From Apostichopus japonicus (taxonomy: Eukaryota; Echinodermata; Holothuroidea; Aspidochirotida; Stichopodidae), in the NCBI RefSeq assembly GCF_037975245.1, contig NC_092579.1:10343678-10407677 (forward strand): 64,000 bases of DNA, given 5' to 3'. How positions within the stretch are numbered: the stretch's first letter is position 1; each line of letters begins with the position of its first letter. This document shows, one piece after another, positions 1-12,900 of this stretch. The translations under genes and the position numbers were made by a program. The notes under the pieces are model-generated. The model searched no databases and had not been told where the DNA came from. It was given only the letters and a program-made list of their open reading frames with translations.

Positions 1-737
1 TAACTCCCCAGAACTTGGGCACAAAACACAAGACTTATCTGTTGTGCAACTGTCATATAACATGTATCCCTAAATTCAAGAAAGTAAGTTGGATTGATTT
101 ATTCCAAGTTTATTCTTTTCATAATAAATAATCACAAACTTAACCAACAGCTATAACACTTATCACAATAGATACAAAGCATTGTCAAGCCTAATTGACA
201 TATATGATTTGGGACGAATGTTGTATTGTCAGAGAGAAATTATGCTAATAGCTCATTTTTTGAAAAAAATCAACCCAAAAATATTTCAGAGCATTCCTAT
301 GGAAACTATCATTTATTGACCTTAGTAAAAGAATGAGGGTATTTGTATGGTGAGTAGCAATGCTAGATTTGTTAGTTTTTTAATTAATTAATTAATTTGT
401 TTTATTGCCAATTGTGTACAATGGGCAAGGAAGTCTCCTATAAAGTCTTAAAAAGACTTAACAAGGTAGGAGGTTCCCTGGGAGAAAAGAAAAGAAAAAT
501 GTACAAATATATATAATACAGTATATACATAAGGATTAAATATACAGTAATAATATCCTTATGATGCTGAGATGGATACGTGAAGAAGATTAAATAATAC
601 TAGTACGAGTTAATAAATTCCTTTTTCAAATGTCTGGTGAATGTGGGTTTTGAAGTTATAGACTTGTCTGAGTTGAGTTTGAGTTGTTTATTTGTACCAT
701 GGAAAAGAACAAGTTTGATGACTGTTTAATTACTCAC
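1..737. other. PDXDC1 intron sequence at left edge, nothing recognised
   Basis: AT-rich sequence with a short TTAA-type run near 380-400. The next PDXDC1 exon (the usual RWLGEQL-type continuation) is not visible on the minus strand here. Confidence 0.5.
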
Positions 738-905
738 CCATTTATTAAAGGAATTAAGTAAATCTTTTGGCAGTCTATCAGAGTCCTCCTCTTCACCATC
801 AACCTCTGTATTCCCTTCTGAGTACGCAGCAAACTCCTTCCCAAGACCTTCCCTAGCATCATCAAATTTAAACACTACCACGGGTGACACAGTATCAGTC
901 TGGGC
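738..905 (-). CDS. PDXDC1: PDXDC1 exon 14
   Basis: Acceptor TTCTGCAG and donor AAATGG|GTGAGT; 168 nt, phase 0 on both sides. It encodes AQTDTVSPVVVFKFDDAREG, an acidic run (EVDGEEEDSDRLP), and LLNSFNKW. SPVVVFKF is the family's SPVVVFRF strand. This is the last exon recognised before the left edge. Confidence 0.92.
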
Positions 906-3900
906 CTGCAGAATATCAATGAATACTTGTAACACATTATAAATTAAAATAAAATAAAACTGTTAGCAAACTGCTTATTCACTAGAGAGCCTGTGTAATA
1001 GAATGTGTAAAAGTAAGATGGCCTGACGTTTCGATCCTAGCAGGATCTTCTTCTGAGGCTACAATTTTTTTTTGTTTTTTGGTAGCCTGAAGATCCTGCT
1101 AGGATCGAAATGTCAGGCCAACTTACTTTTACACACATTATAAATTAGTTATCTTAGGAACCTACCAGATATGATGACGTGTAAGATGAGAATTAAGGGG
1201 GGGGGGTGGGGGCATATGCGGGCACAAAGATAGGAGAATCACTGGATCAGAAAATCACCATAAAGGAATTGAAAAGATGTACTAAGGAGTGTTAGATTTG
1301 TAGTGGATATAATGCCTGCTCGAGCTGCACAAGGTGCAGCCCCATCAGGTGGTCTTATTGTGGGCAGAACCGATAAAGTTACAACTGAAAACTGAAAATG
1401 AATAAGGTAGGCATGTGTGATGGGGGTGTATGAGGGGCAGTTCAGTTCATACATACACGCTGAAGATGTTTGAACTCATTTTTATATACTTACAAATACT
1501 TGTATAGCTTGAATAAACATATCTTTCAAAGAGCCCTCCAGTTTGAGTTCCTTCTTCGGTGCTTCTTTCTTGTCAGTCAGATTAATAGCACCCAAAGAAT
1601 TCAATCTCTGAGAGAGATGTTGACTCTGAGGAAATTATCGGATTAACCAAAATAATGTCATTTTATTGTCAAAGTTATCATGGAAAAATGGAAAAAGAAT
1701 CAATCAATTGTTACCTTCTTTCCTTCAAATTTTCATTCTATTCAACTTCAATGAATCATCTTCAAGTACAAAGAGAGTTACAAAAGAGTGAGATTAAGAA
1801 ATAATTTAAAAAAAATTCACATAGAAAAGTAGCGGGGAGACACTGAGATAATCGCCTGTGGAGATTTTTGGGTAAGTCTAAAAATAAAACTGATGGTTTA
1901 TAAGTCCTCCTAGAGAAAGCAGGAAATACAAGGGTAAAAGATGAAGTAAACATAAATATAAAACAGTAACATCAGAGAATACAGACAAGGAACTTCACCG
2001 ATGCAGGGAGGACACAAACCAACTTGGTCATTTCAACATATTTAGTGGTAGTAGCAATCCCACCAAAAACACCATCAGCATATTGAATGGTAGTAGCAAT
2101 CCCACCAAAAACACCATCAGCATATTGAATGGTAGTAGCAATCCCACCAACAACACCATCAGCATATTGAATGGTAGTAGCAATACCACCCAACAACACC
2201 ATCAGTCTACTATTGATGATTCGCATTCAAGGATTTTCTGAGAAAATACCAATGTGAATTAAATTTTTAGGTTTTTAGTTTCCAGCACAGGTCTTAAATA
2301 GTCATACTAAACATTCTGCCCTGTTTTCTGTACCTCTTGGAAAGGGAAAGGGTACAATTGATGTAACAAATAAAAGCAGTCATATTTGAAGCAACTTGTT
2401 TGTTATCATAAATATGTCATTAGAGGCACACCAAAAAAGCTTACAAGAGATGCAGCATGGGTTAACCGGTTGACGATACCGTTGTAGCCCAGACTTTGAA
2501 CTCCTAACCAGATGGGCAATGCACATAACCTTTCCTGAGGTTGTGAGGACATCAGGCCTGCTGCTAAACTCTGTACATGAAAAGAAGTAAATCAAAATTC
2601 CAAAATCAACAGAGAATATTATTTCATATTGGTAAAGGTAAAGCGGTAAAGAGAGGAGCCATAAAATAACCATTGCTATACAATGAGAATTACTTCGAAG
2701 TAGAGTTAAAGTTAACTAGAAGATGTGGAAGAAAATGTGCACTCTTCCGAAATACAAGCAACAAGTTATATGGAGTATATCGGCAGGGCAGATGATGTCT
2801 TACCCCAAAATATCTAAGTAAGTCACAAAATGTTAACTTATGTTTAAATTTTAAAGAAAACATTTTTTCTGTCATATTTAGGACATTTTTCCTCCCTGGG
2901 AAGTTAACAGACTGATTGAGCCATCTCCTCAAGTGTCTGCATTTCAACATAATTTTACATTTAGCTGCTCTGATATAACAACAGACAAGTCACATCTTTA
3001 CTCAGTCTGTTGTTTACGGATGCAAACATTGACGTTCATACCCAAAAAGAACCAAGACCGGTCTGCTTTTGCATATCCAATTCCCTGGAGTCACTTTTTG
3101 ATGTTAACATCTAAAGCTAAAATTGATTTAAATGTAACTGTTTGGGGATTAAAAAGAAGACTCTAAAGAAAACACTGCCCAGGTAACCTGAGTGAATCTG
3201 GTGAGCCCAGTGGAGGATGTTGGAAGGGTAGATAATCATAACGGAGGAAACAAGATCGAATAGTAGAAAAAATACGATGTCCGAAAGTTTCTGATTGAAC
3301 TCACCAGAGCAGGATCGGCTGTCTTGTACAGAGTCTGTTACATTGTTGCCCCAAATTAAGGATCAAATTGAATAAAGCTAGATGTAAAAATTTAAATACT
3401 GCATACGTGGATCCATTTGAGTTGTCGGCCAGCATATAGCTGCACTCCATAGCATGGAGTTGTAGACAGGAAACCACTTACCTGGTATTCTGCAGCAAAC
3501 AGGGCCAAAGAACCAACAACAATCCCAAACAAGCACCTACATACCAAAAATGAAATGTACCCCAATTATCCTTCTGAAGTGTCACACCTACACACACAAG
3601 CAATTACAAGTGCATATACTCCTTCTGTCTTCAGCAAGGGAAAAAAAAAGTCAAAGTTGTTCCACAAGTATAGATTTCTTGCGTAGTACTTTGCTTATGA
3701 TGCAATTTTGCATATAATGCAATCGTGACTCTCCCTCCCTTTGTATATTCAAGAGACAGCTAAAAACATTTCTGTTTAATTCCTAGTTCCTATTTTCCTT
3801 GGTTTCCTTTGTCTCTTTCCTACTTTGTAAAGCGCTTTGAAACACTGTATTGAGCGCTATATAAGTGTAATTTATTATTATTATTATTTATTTTCTCATT

Positions 3901-6900
3901 TTCTCCAAAAAATGGGCCAACTTAAGCTGGCATATTTGACTATTTTAACCATTCAACTGCAGATTAATGGAGGGCGTACATATGGTGGCCTTTTTGGAAA
4001 CATTCAAGTCATAAATTTATTGGGTGACTTATGGAAATAGAACAAAAATGTCATAAAATTTTCCAGATTACTAGAACGAAGGATACAACAGCAGGAGAAC
4101 CAGGAAGTCCGAGCCAAGTCCCTGGATGTAAGGTCATACTGTTCACTCGCTTTGCAGCCTGTTGAGAAGAGAGAGTTCAAAATTAGGATTAGAATAAATT
4201 ACCAAGTTGATGTCATATTCCACTTCTCTTACTCTTTATTAATGAAAATATCATATCATGGAAAGTCATTTAACAAAAAAATTATAATTTTTATTTAACT
4301 CAACACATTCATTCTAAATTTCCCTTTTTTGGTTTGTCTGTCCTGACTATTCATCTAAAACTTGGTACGATAAAATGAACGATGATGAAAAATGGAATAA
4401 ATGGATGCGAGGATGTTTACTTACTAGTACTGAAGAAGGCACCGTGCTAAGTGACAAAGTCGCTAGGTTGTGACTGAAGAGATAGAAAATGGGAATATTA
4501 AACAACAATTCACTGCAGCAAATTTTATATGAGAAAAAAATGATTTGCCTAGCCTTTCATTCAGATTCTTTAACTGACTGTTGGTAGTTGTCCTATAATT
4601 TAGTGCAGCCCTGACAAGCAGGATATTTCTGGTGGTTGAAGATGCCAAACCATGCTGCCAACACCATGCACTAAGTGATACAAAAAAAGTTTGGACTGCC
4701 ATAAAATAAAAACACCATTTCTGATAGTCCCAAGGAAACCCTACCACAATTTTTTGAAATGTTTGACCTTGGTAGACTGTCAGAAATACAAAAAATAAAA
4801 TAAAATAAACTTAGCCAACTGATTACTCACCCATTGACATGAAGCCATAGTTCATTCTCATCACATATTGATCGCAGCCTGCCAAGGTTATCTGTGTGAC
4901 CTGCCATTGGTGTACCTACGTTGGCCACCACCAGGAGGGGAGTTTTACTGGAAGCTATGTCATCTTTTATTAGTCTCTCTAATGAAGCAATGTCCTAATA
5001 TGATGTGGAAGTAAAAAAAATAAAATAAAATATGATTGAAATAAATGTATCAAATTTCCACCAGATTTACATTACAGATGACTATGTATGAGGCAAAAGG
5101 GGTGGACTTGGGCATGAGGGGGACAGGCATATAGGGGTGGGTCGATGTCTGAATGATTCATATGTTTAACAGTAATTTTAACAGTATTCTTGATGAGTAA
5201 ACATTAGGCTACATGGCTGATGATAATTGAGTTGACATTACACAAAGCTCACTAACTGTAGCATTAATCAAAAGATTGGGTGGGACTCTGGGATGTTCCA
5301 GGAAGAGTATGAGGTAGAACTATGGTAACGATGTTTGGGATCAAGAGAACAATCTAGGACAATGTAAGAGAGAGAGAGAGAGATCATTGTGGACTGCTAT
5401 AAAGCCAAAGGACACTATCAACTTGCTTCTCCTACACAAAGCTTACGTGGCAGTATTGAACATATTTACCCCCAATCTATACTGTATATATTGAAATATG
5501 CCTGTATGCTGAAACACCTACGTGTATCTCCAAATCATTCAAGCATAAATATTCTTATCAGCCTGTAAACTGTTCGATGCATACTGTGTCGATGAAGACA
5601 ACTGCACAAGGACTACGATAGAGCTCTTCCATTCATAGAACTGACAAAAGCAAATACCTCAAACAGGATTGCCATCAGAAGCGGTCAATTTAGTTGTTAT
5701 AATTACTTGATTCAAATTGACAATAGCTTCAATTTGTGGAGATTAAATCACATTATTATTTTTCTTCATTCATTTTATTTATTTAAGCAGGACTTAAGAG
5801 TTTTGATGTTTCCCACGGTGATCTGTAGTTTTCCTGCATTATGTCTACGATCTAATCTAACAACCCTCCTTGGCATCTGTTACTTTACTACAGATGTCTG
5901 TTTTTGTATGAAAAATATTATAAAATAAAGCCCTTATCAGGTCCACTTTTTTTGCCAGAACAGATGTTGAGAATCTAGTGGCACTCTGTAATACCAGAAA
6001 TCTCTTCTTGTTTCAATAATTTTGCTTAACTTTCTGAATGCCGAAAATTTTTCTCCAAAAAGTATCACTAAATGTGAGCCTTCAGGCTACTTCAAACCAA
6101 TGATTCCTATTCTAACTTTATTAAAAAATGTTTTATAAATTTGCATTGGATAGGGGAAGAAATAAAGGTCATGTTATAATATTATATATGACTCTTGTAA
6201 TCGTGATCTGTTTTCACTTACCATTGTGTGTTGAGAGCCAAACATTGTATTACACGGTACTGTGCACAGACTAGAAAGAGGAAGTCCAAGCTGAAAATTG
6301 TACAAAATGAAAGTAACATTGACAGTTTCAGGAAACATATATCTCTTCAGATGAGAGGTACATATATATAGAGAGTCTTTGCATGCATAATGAACAGTTC
6401 ATAAGTTGTCATAACCTCTTATGGCATATGATGCAGTGGCGGAGCTAAGGGTTAGGGTCAGGGGGGGCGAGAATGGTCTGTAGGGGCGCTTTCGACACTA
6501 TCTAAGCGGAGCGCCACCACAGGTTGGCGTGGCACGTACAGAAATTTTTTGAGTAAAGATACTCCCAAGATCACCGGAAATGACCCTTTCTGGGCCTTGC
6601 TAATTTGTAGATAATGTGACAAATGTCAATAGGTAAATGAAAGCGCAATAAAAAATTCAATAATCACGAATAAGTAAACAGTAGTAAAAAGCTGAAAAGG
6701 GCACCAGCAGTCCATTTGAGTCCGTCAGGGGGCGCATCTGCCCCCCCCCCCCTGACTGTATGGACGCTCCGCCACTGATATGATGCAATGTTCTACCCAG
6801 AAATCAGTTATGGCAATAAAATTGATGTTGTAATAATTGCATTTAAAAAGATAGACAACACATGGAAAATGCAAATCTTCACATATATATCCCCAAATAT

Positions 6901-9900
6901 AATATATATAGCAAGCTCATGAACACATTAATTACTAAAACAAAGTATAAATGGCTATAAAAAAATTCCATGTTTTGATGGAATCAATAACAAACCCAAC
7001 CCCCCCCCACCCGCAAAAAATTACTAATAAATTTGGTATAGTAGCATTTCTTAAAAAATATGTAAGTTTTGTATTTTCATAGATGTTGTCTTTACCTGTG
7101 CACACACAAATTGCCCCAATCCTGGCCGGGAGGCTGCACTGATGTATAAAATGGGTGGTTTGGCATAAAGTGCGTTGAATCCATCGGAATTAAACTTATC
7201 GTATTTACTGTTAAGAGCAAGTCTACAGACCCTGACCAATCCTTCCCTGTCATCCATGTGGTAGTAGGCTGATGAGTCATCAAACCTGTCAGAGATGTTA
7301 AGATATATATCATGAATATTCAAGATGATAAGTATCATCACATGATCAATTAGTAGGCCGATGAGTCATCAAACCTGTCAGTGGTGTTAAGATATATCAT
7401 GAATATCCAAGATGAAAAGAATCATCACATGATCAATATTGAAATTTATAGAAATAACAAACAATATCTCAGTTAACAATTGTTCATCTGCGAACCAAGG
7501 CTTACAACCTATAATTCCAGTGCATATAGAATGCAGACAGGTACAGTATGCGAGGAGGGAAGTAAATACTGACGTTGCTAGAATCATTAAAATTAATAAT
7601 TGGGTTAACTACTCAAAATTGATCCACAATCAAAATTAATATTGACAGTCATCATCACACAATTTATATTCAAATTAACGGAAAATAATCACAGATAATG
7701 AATATTCATTTCATCAGAAATCATGCCATGATTTTAGCTGATGGCAGACATTGCTTTAACACACAATTTTGGCCAAAGTACATGAGACATCATGAATGAC
7801 TACTAATACATGCAACATTACCTTTTGGTAAAAAAATATCTTTAATTATTCAGGGATTTTCAGGCTAAGATAGAAATGCAGTGAATTTCAAATCTGATAG
7901 CATTATCAAACCTCATGGAAGAAAAATTTAGGCAATGGTTTGAAAAAAAAAAATGTAAAATCAAACATTAAGATACGTCACAACAACTTGCCCAAATCTA
8001 TACTGACTAGAGTTCTTTCTTAGACAAGGTAAATGCTGACTACACTGAAAATAAATAGGCAGCATCTTAATGTGGGACCCAGAAACTTGACTACAATAGA
8101 GGACACCATTTAATTCTTGATTTATATATGACGCCAATCACAGGTGGTTCAGGGCTTGTATGAAGCCCCTGATTTGGGCCCACTAGGGAAGAGTCAGGAG
8201 TAACGTTAAAGACCAGGGTATACATATGTATGTAAGGAAGCCACCATCATTTTTTTACTTTTCTTTTCTCTTACCTAAATAGTCTTGAAAGCCACAGGGT
8301 TGTGTCTGATATTATACGTGTTGTTAGTCTCCGAACGTGATTGGAATCTAAAATTGAAAGATAAGCTATGATGCTCTGTCCAAGCATTGCCAGATGAGCT
8401 GTTCTGTCTAAGTTTTGCATCAATGGAGGTCTGTTGGAAGGAAAATTGCAGAGATAAATGACAATATACAGTAGATTCAGTAGTTTACATCTATGATTAG
8501 GGGATAAATACGAGGGGAACCGGTCTTAAATTTGATTTGAGACTGATGATGACGTCATCGAGGAGGCTGAGCGGACCGAGGCGATAGCCGAGGTCCGCTG
8601 CCCTTCTCGATGACGTCATCAGAGGTCTCAAATCAAATTTAAGACCGAGTACCCTCGTTTTTATCCCCATTCATAAATGACCCTCACAAATGTTAGAAAA
8701 CGGCATTTTTTCGCTAATTTTTCTTGATCTGTATTTAATTCTCCTAATGCCTCCCTTGATCTTTTTCCAGAATGACGTAATAGTAACCTCATTGTAAAAC
8801 AGCATTTTCTTCCAACGAACATTAAGAGTGAAAAAATACGAATGAAGCAGTGTCGTTTGGTCTTAAATTTTTGTAATTTAATCAATTCAAACACTAAAAT
8901 ATGGAGGCAAATGCAAAGTAAATAAGTACAGATGAACAAATTTCTAAAGATAACATTTTACAACGTTTTTTTGACCTACCAGGTCAAATTGCGCAATAAA
9001 CAGATGCTGAGTTGTGTGTGTTCTGGAAAGTCCGTAAACGCTACAACATAGTTAGGACAGCAACGTTGCTTGTTGCTAACATTCTTTTGAGTAGAACTCG
9101 TCTATCCCTGGTCGGTAGATGAACCGTTCAAATAAACGTTTACTGGGCCTGAGAATGAGCAGTTTTTGAAGAGGTTCCGAGCTCCATTGTTCGACAGGTG
9201 TTCTTGTAGTAACCGCAGTGTTATTGCGAGTCTGAAAGATCGCTAGGCCTAGTCCCTGGTCAGTCATGTCGTTACTGCTAGTAGTAGTAGTAGTAGTGCT
9301 AACGTTATTGTTAGGCTTAGCAACAAGGTTTCTACTGTTACTAGTGTCAACATTGGACGCTTTACGCTTCGGTTCTTCGTTGAAGCACCTCGATAAGGGT
9401 GCTATTGACTCTAGCCTAAAATTAAGCTCAAAATTAATCCCTAAGTCATTCATGTTACTCGAAGTATTTCGCTGGATGATTTAAGAAGTACGTACAGTGT
9501 GTATTGAGACTGTGTGTGTGAAAACATATACAGTACTACTGCTGTAACTGATTGAAAGTAGGCTATATATACTGTACAGTGTTCTATGCAATTTGGAAAA
9601 TTTCTCTGCCCATAAACATATTTGCATATACTCATGGCATGTCTTCATTTCTTTTAATTATGACTTCATGATTGCCACGGCAACAAACCAGTGTTTGTCT
9701 AACATTTCGATCCTGAAGCAATTCTCCTCTCTATACACTCGACCAGTCTCGAATCGCATTCGAGACTGGTCCAGTATACAGAAAGTTGGTTTAGGCATTT
9801 ATGAATAAAGGATTAAGTTGGTGGATGAAACAGTGTCATGAATGGCATTGACATTCCATAGCATCTTTTGAATAATGTGATCATGGTAACAACAACATCA

Positions 9901-12900
9901 CTTATCATCTAAGTAATAGCCCTATTGGAAAAACAAAAACAAAATCCTGATAACTAGTACTACCAGGCAGGTTTAATTTTTATTTATTTCACCATATTTC
10001 TTAAACATTTTTACCCTATACTAAACTTAACAGAATTTCAAGCTGTTGTAGGCTAGGTAGATCAAGTGCAAAAGTAGAAGAGAGACAGGTAAGAGTGAAG
10101 TGAAGTAAATCCTTCTGTTTTCATCATGGCAAAGCAGAGCCAAGCATTTTCTAAACCCAGTCTTCCAATTCTTTGTAGTGAATGGTCTCTCCTCAGGGGT
10201 TAGGCGATGGTTAAAACATTATTTTTGAAGTCTATACCATACTGTACATGATTTTTTCCGGCTTCAAACAAGTTCAAAACCTGTAATTTATCAAAGCATC
10301 TACTTTCCAAGATCAAACTTCTGTTAGCGCTCTCCTAATTTTGACTACTTACTTCATGGCAACGTAAACCTTACATTATAGCAACATTACGGCTCATACA
10401 GAAGCATCGCAACAGTAGAGTGAGAGTACTTATGTTGCGAGCAGGTAGGTGAGCAAGGCAGCAAAGTACAGTTAATCTAATGCTAGCATTTAGTTACTCT
10501 TCCAGACAATGCTTCCGTTAGCATGTTAACTTGTACAGTCAGTAGTATATGACAGTATCACACTCCAAACTCAATCAAACTGTTTCTTATGCAGTATGCT
10601 ATAGTATGCTAGCAATATCTGGAATGAAATTTTTGTGTTCATGTTCATAGGGGAAGCAGCTCTTCATGTAAGGTTTGAAACTTAATGCAGATGCCACATG
10701 ATTCTGTGTCAAAGTTTACAGCATTTCTGCGCCAGACGTTACGTTGTAAAGGATGTGTAAAAGTAAGATGTGTAAAAGTAAGATGTGTAAAAGTAAATGG
10801 GCCTGACGTTTTGATCCTAGCAGGATCTTCCTCAGAGGCTTCACAGGCTTCAGATCCTGCTAGGATCGAAACGTCAGGCCCACTTACTTTTACATATTCT
10901 CTTACACAGGCTCTTTAGTGGATAAGCAGTTTGGAAACAGAAGATTAACATGCTGATTACCAGTTTCACTTTTAGTTTCACTGTACTTCACCGTTCTTCT
11001 TCTTCTCACCATCACTTCCACTCGATAGGCAGACTAAGTGGGTACTGACCCAGAAGTGGGTCAATTGAGAAGTAGTGCTACAGCATTACCAATAATTGTG
11101 GGTTACACTGTAGGTACAGTACAGTAGTGAGCACATGTTACAGAATATACAGGTGAGAGAGAAATGAAGTAGATCAAGTTTACCCAACATCTAAGTTTTG
11201 CAGTTGTGTGAAGACAATAACAAATAAATTAAAACAAAACTACTACCCACCTTGGAAACTCCGTTGAGGTTTGTTCATCTCCTTGTACAATAATCTTCTC
11301 CAGCTGCTGGATAATATCTTCCAGTTTTTGACCACTGAAAAGAAAACCAGACAGAAAAATACTGTACAATATATACAAGATCACATTATGACTATCACAC
11401 TTAGGAATGAATCAAGGAAGTAACTATGTATTACTAGACTTTACTGAACAATGATGCCAGCCTAGCAGACACATACACTGTCTGACTGACCACGAAGAAA
11501 ACCAACCAGATGAACAAATAAAACTCAAACTATAACCCACCCTTCCCCACCCCCTTCCCCAGCCCCTTTCCCCACCCCCTTCCCCAGCCCCCTTCCCCAG
11601 CCCCCTTCCCCAGCCCCCTTCCCCAGCCCCCTTCCCCCTTTCAAAAAAACACTGAAAGAAAACCAAGAGTGGGTAGTGATTTACTAAACAATGGGATGCT
11701 TCCATCAGAAAATATATCTTTATCACTCTGTCAATTTTAATGCCAAATATTTTCCCCATTCATCAGTTATGTGCAGAGTTGTTACAAGTCATGTCATTTT
11801 CAAGTTGTGTAATTCTCATGACTCACTGTTTTATCTTGAATACTGTAACATTTATCTCTATCAAGTAATGTCGAAAACCTCCTCTCTGAGTCTCTTTACT
11901 TTGCGGAATGAGCGGGGACTTGATCCATGACTTGTTACACGACTCGATCCATGACTAATTATTATAAGACTTGATTTAAATTTTCTCACACAATATTCTT
12001 TTCTACCAAAATCCCCAAAACTACGTCAATCAGAGTGCATATTCGTAGAGTGGACAGGTAAGGCAGTCTGACTGAAGTACATCAACAAATCTAATCCCAT
12101 CGACTGAATCTGAATCCATTCAACATATCCTGACGAATCCCTTGTTCTCTCACTGCTTCCGCTGCTTTTTAACTTGTGATGGTCGGTTGTTCAGTTCTAT
12201 AGTATTTTATACTTTTACCAGCATCATAGTATAATGTATACATAACAAAATGTCCAAACTTTTGAAATCAGTTTCTTCCAAGTGACACAAGCTTAAACAG
12301 TGAATAATTACCTTTATTTTTGTTTTTAATTAATAGCAAATTTTTGTTGTACTTGCAGCCAAAATTTGCTTCAATTTTATGAATTATAAAGATAAGGAAA
12401 TTCAACTACAAGCGAGTACTGTTATTAACAGAACGATAAAGAAAAGAACAGGCAAAAAACAAAAGGGGAAAAGAAAACTGTAAAAACCAGTGTCCAACAT
12501 TGAGATTTTGTTTGCCCAATATCAAATTCTACTTAATGATTTTGTACTGTACTCTTGAATTTCTGCAAACAACTTTTTTTCTTAGACAACATGAACACCG
12601 CAATAATCAAAGAAATCTGGCAAATTGTCAGCAGTAACAGTATTTAAATAGGGGAGTAGTGAGTACTATTTATATCACAAATTTTTGCCCGAGTTGCAGC
12701 TGAATAAACTATCGAAACTGTCAACAATTTAGTTAAAAGTTTAAATTGTCTGATAAGTTTCAATGAACCAACTATTTGACCAAAATTAAACGTGTCTAAG
12801 GCTGTTGAAATGGTGGATTTGAAAGAAAGAGGGTGACCTAAGACGGGGTCATTGGGGGCGCAGTGCAAGAATGTTACCAGTTAATAGGCTAGGGTACAGT

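Noticed and set aside
9266..9484. Plus-strand ORF with a hydrophobic valine/leucine run (signal-peptide-like)
   Set aside because: It is the shadow of a TAG/GTA repeat opposite the 9076-9453 ORF; the hydrophobicity comes from repeated GTA/GTT codons.
11424..11759. Minus-strand ORF rich in glycine (GKGAGEGGWGRG)
   Set aside because: It is only the translation of the 13-bp minisatellite, with no splice sites or start context.
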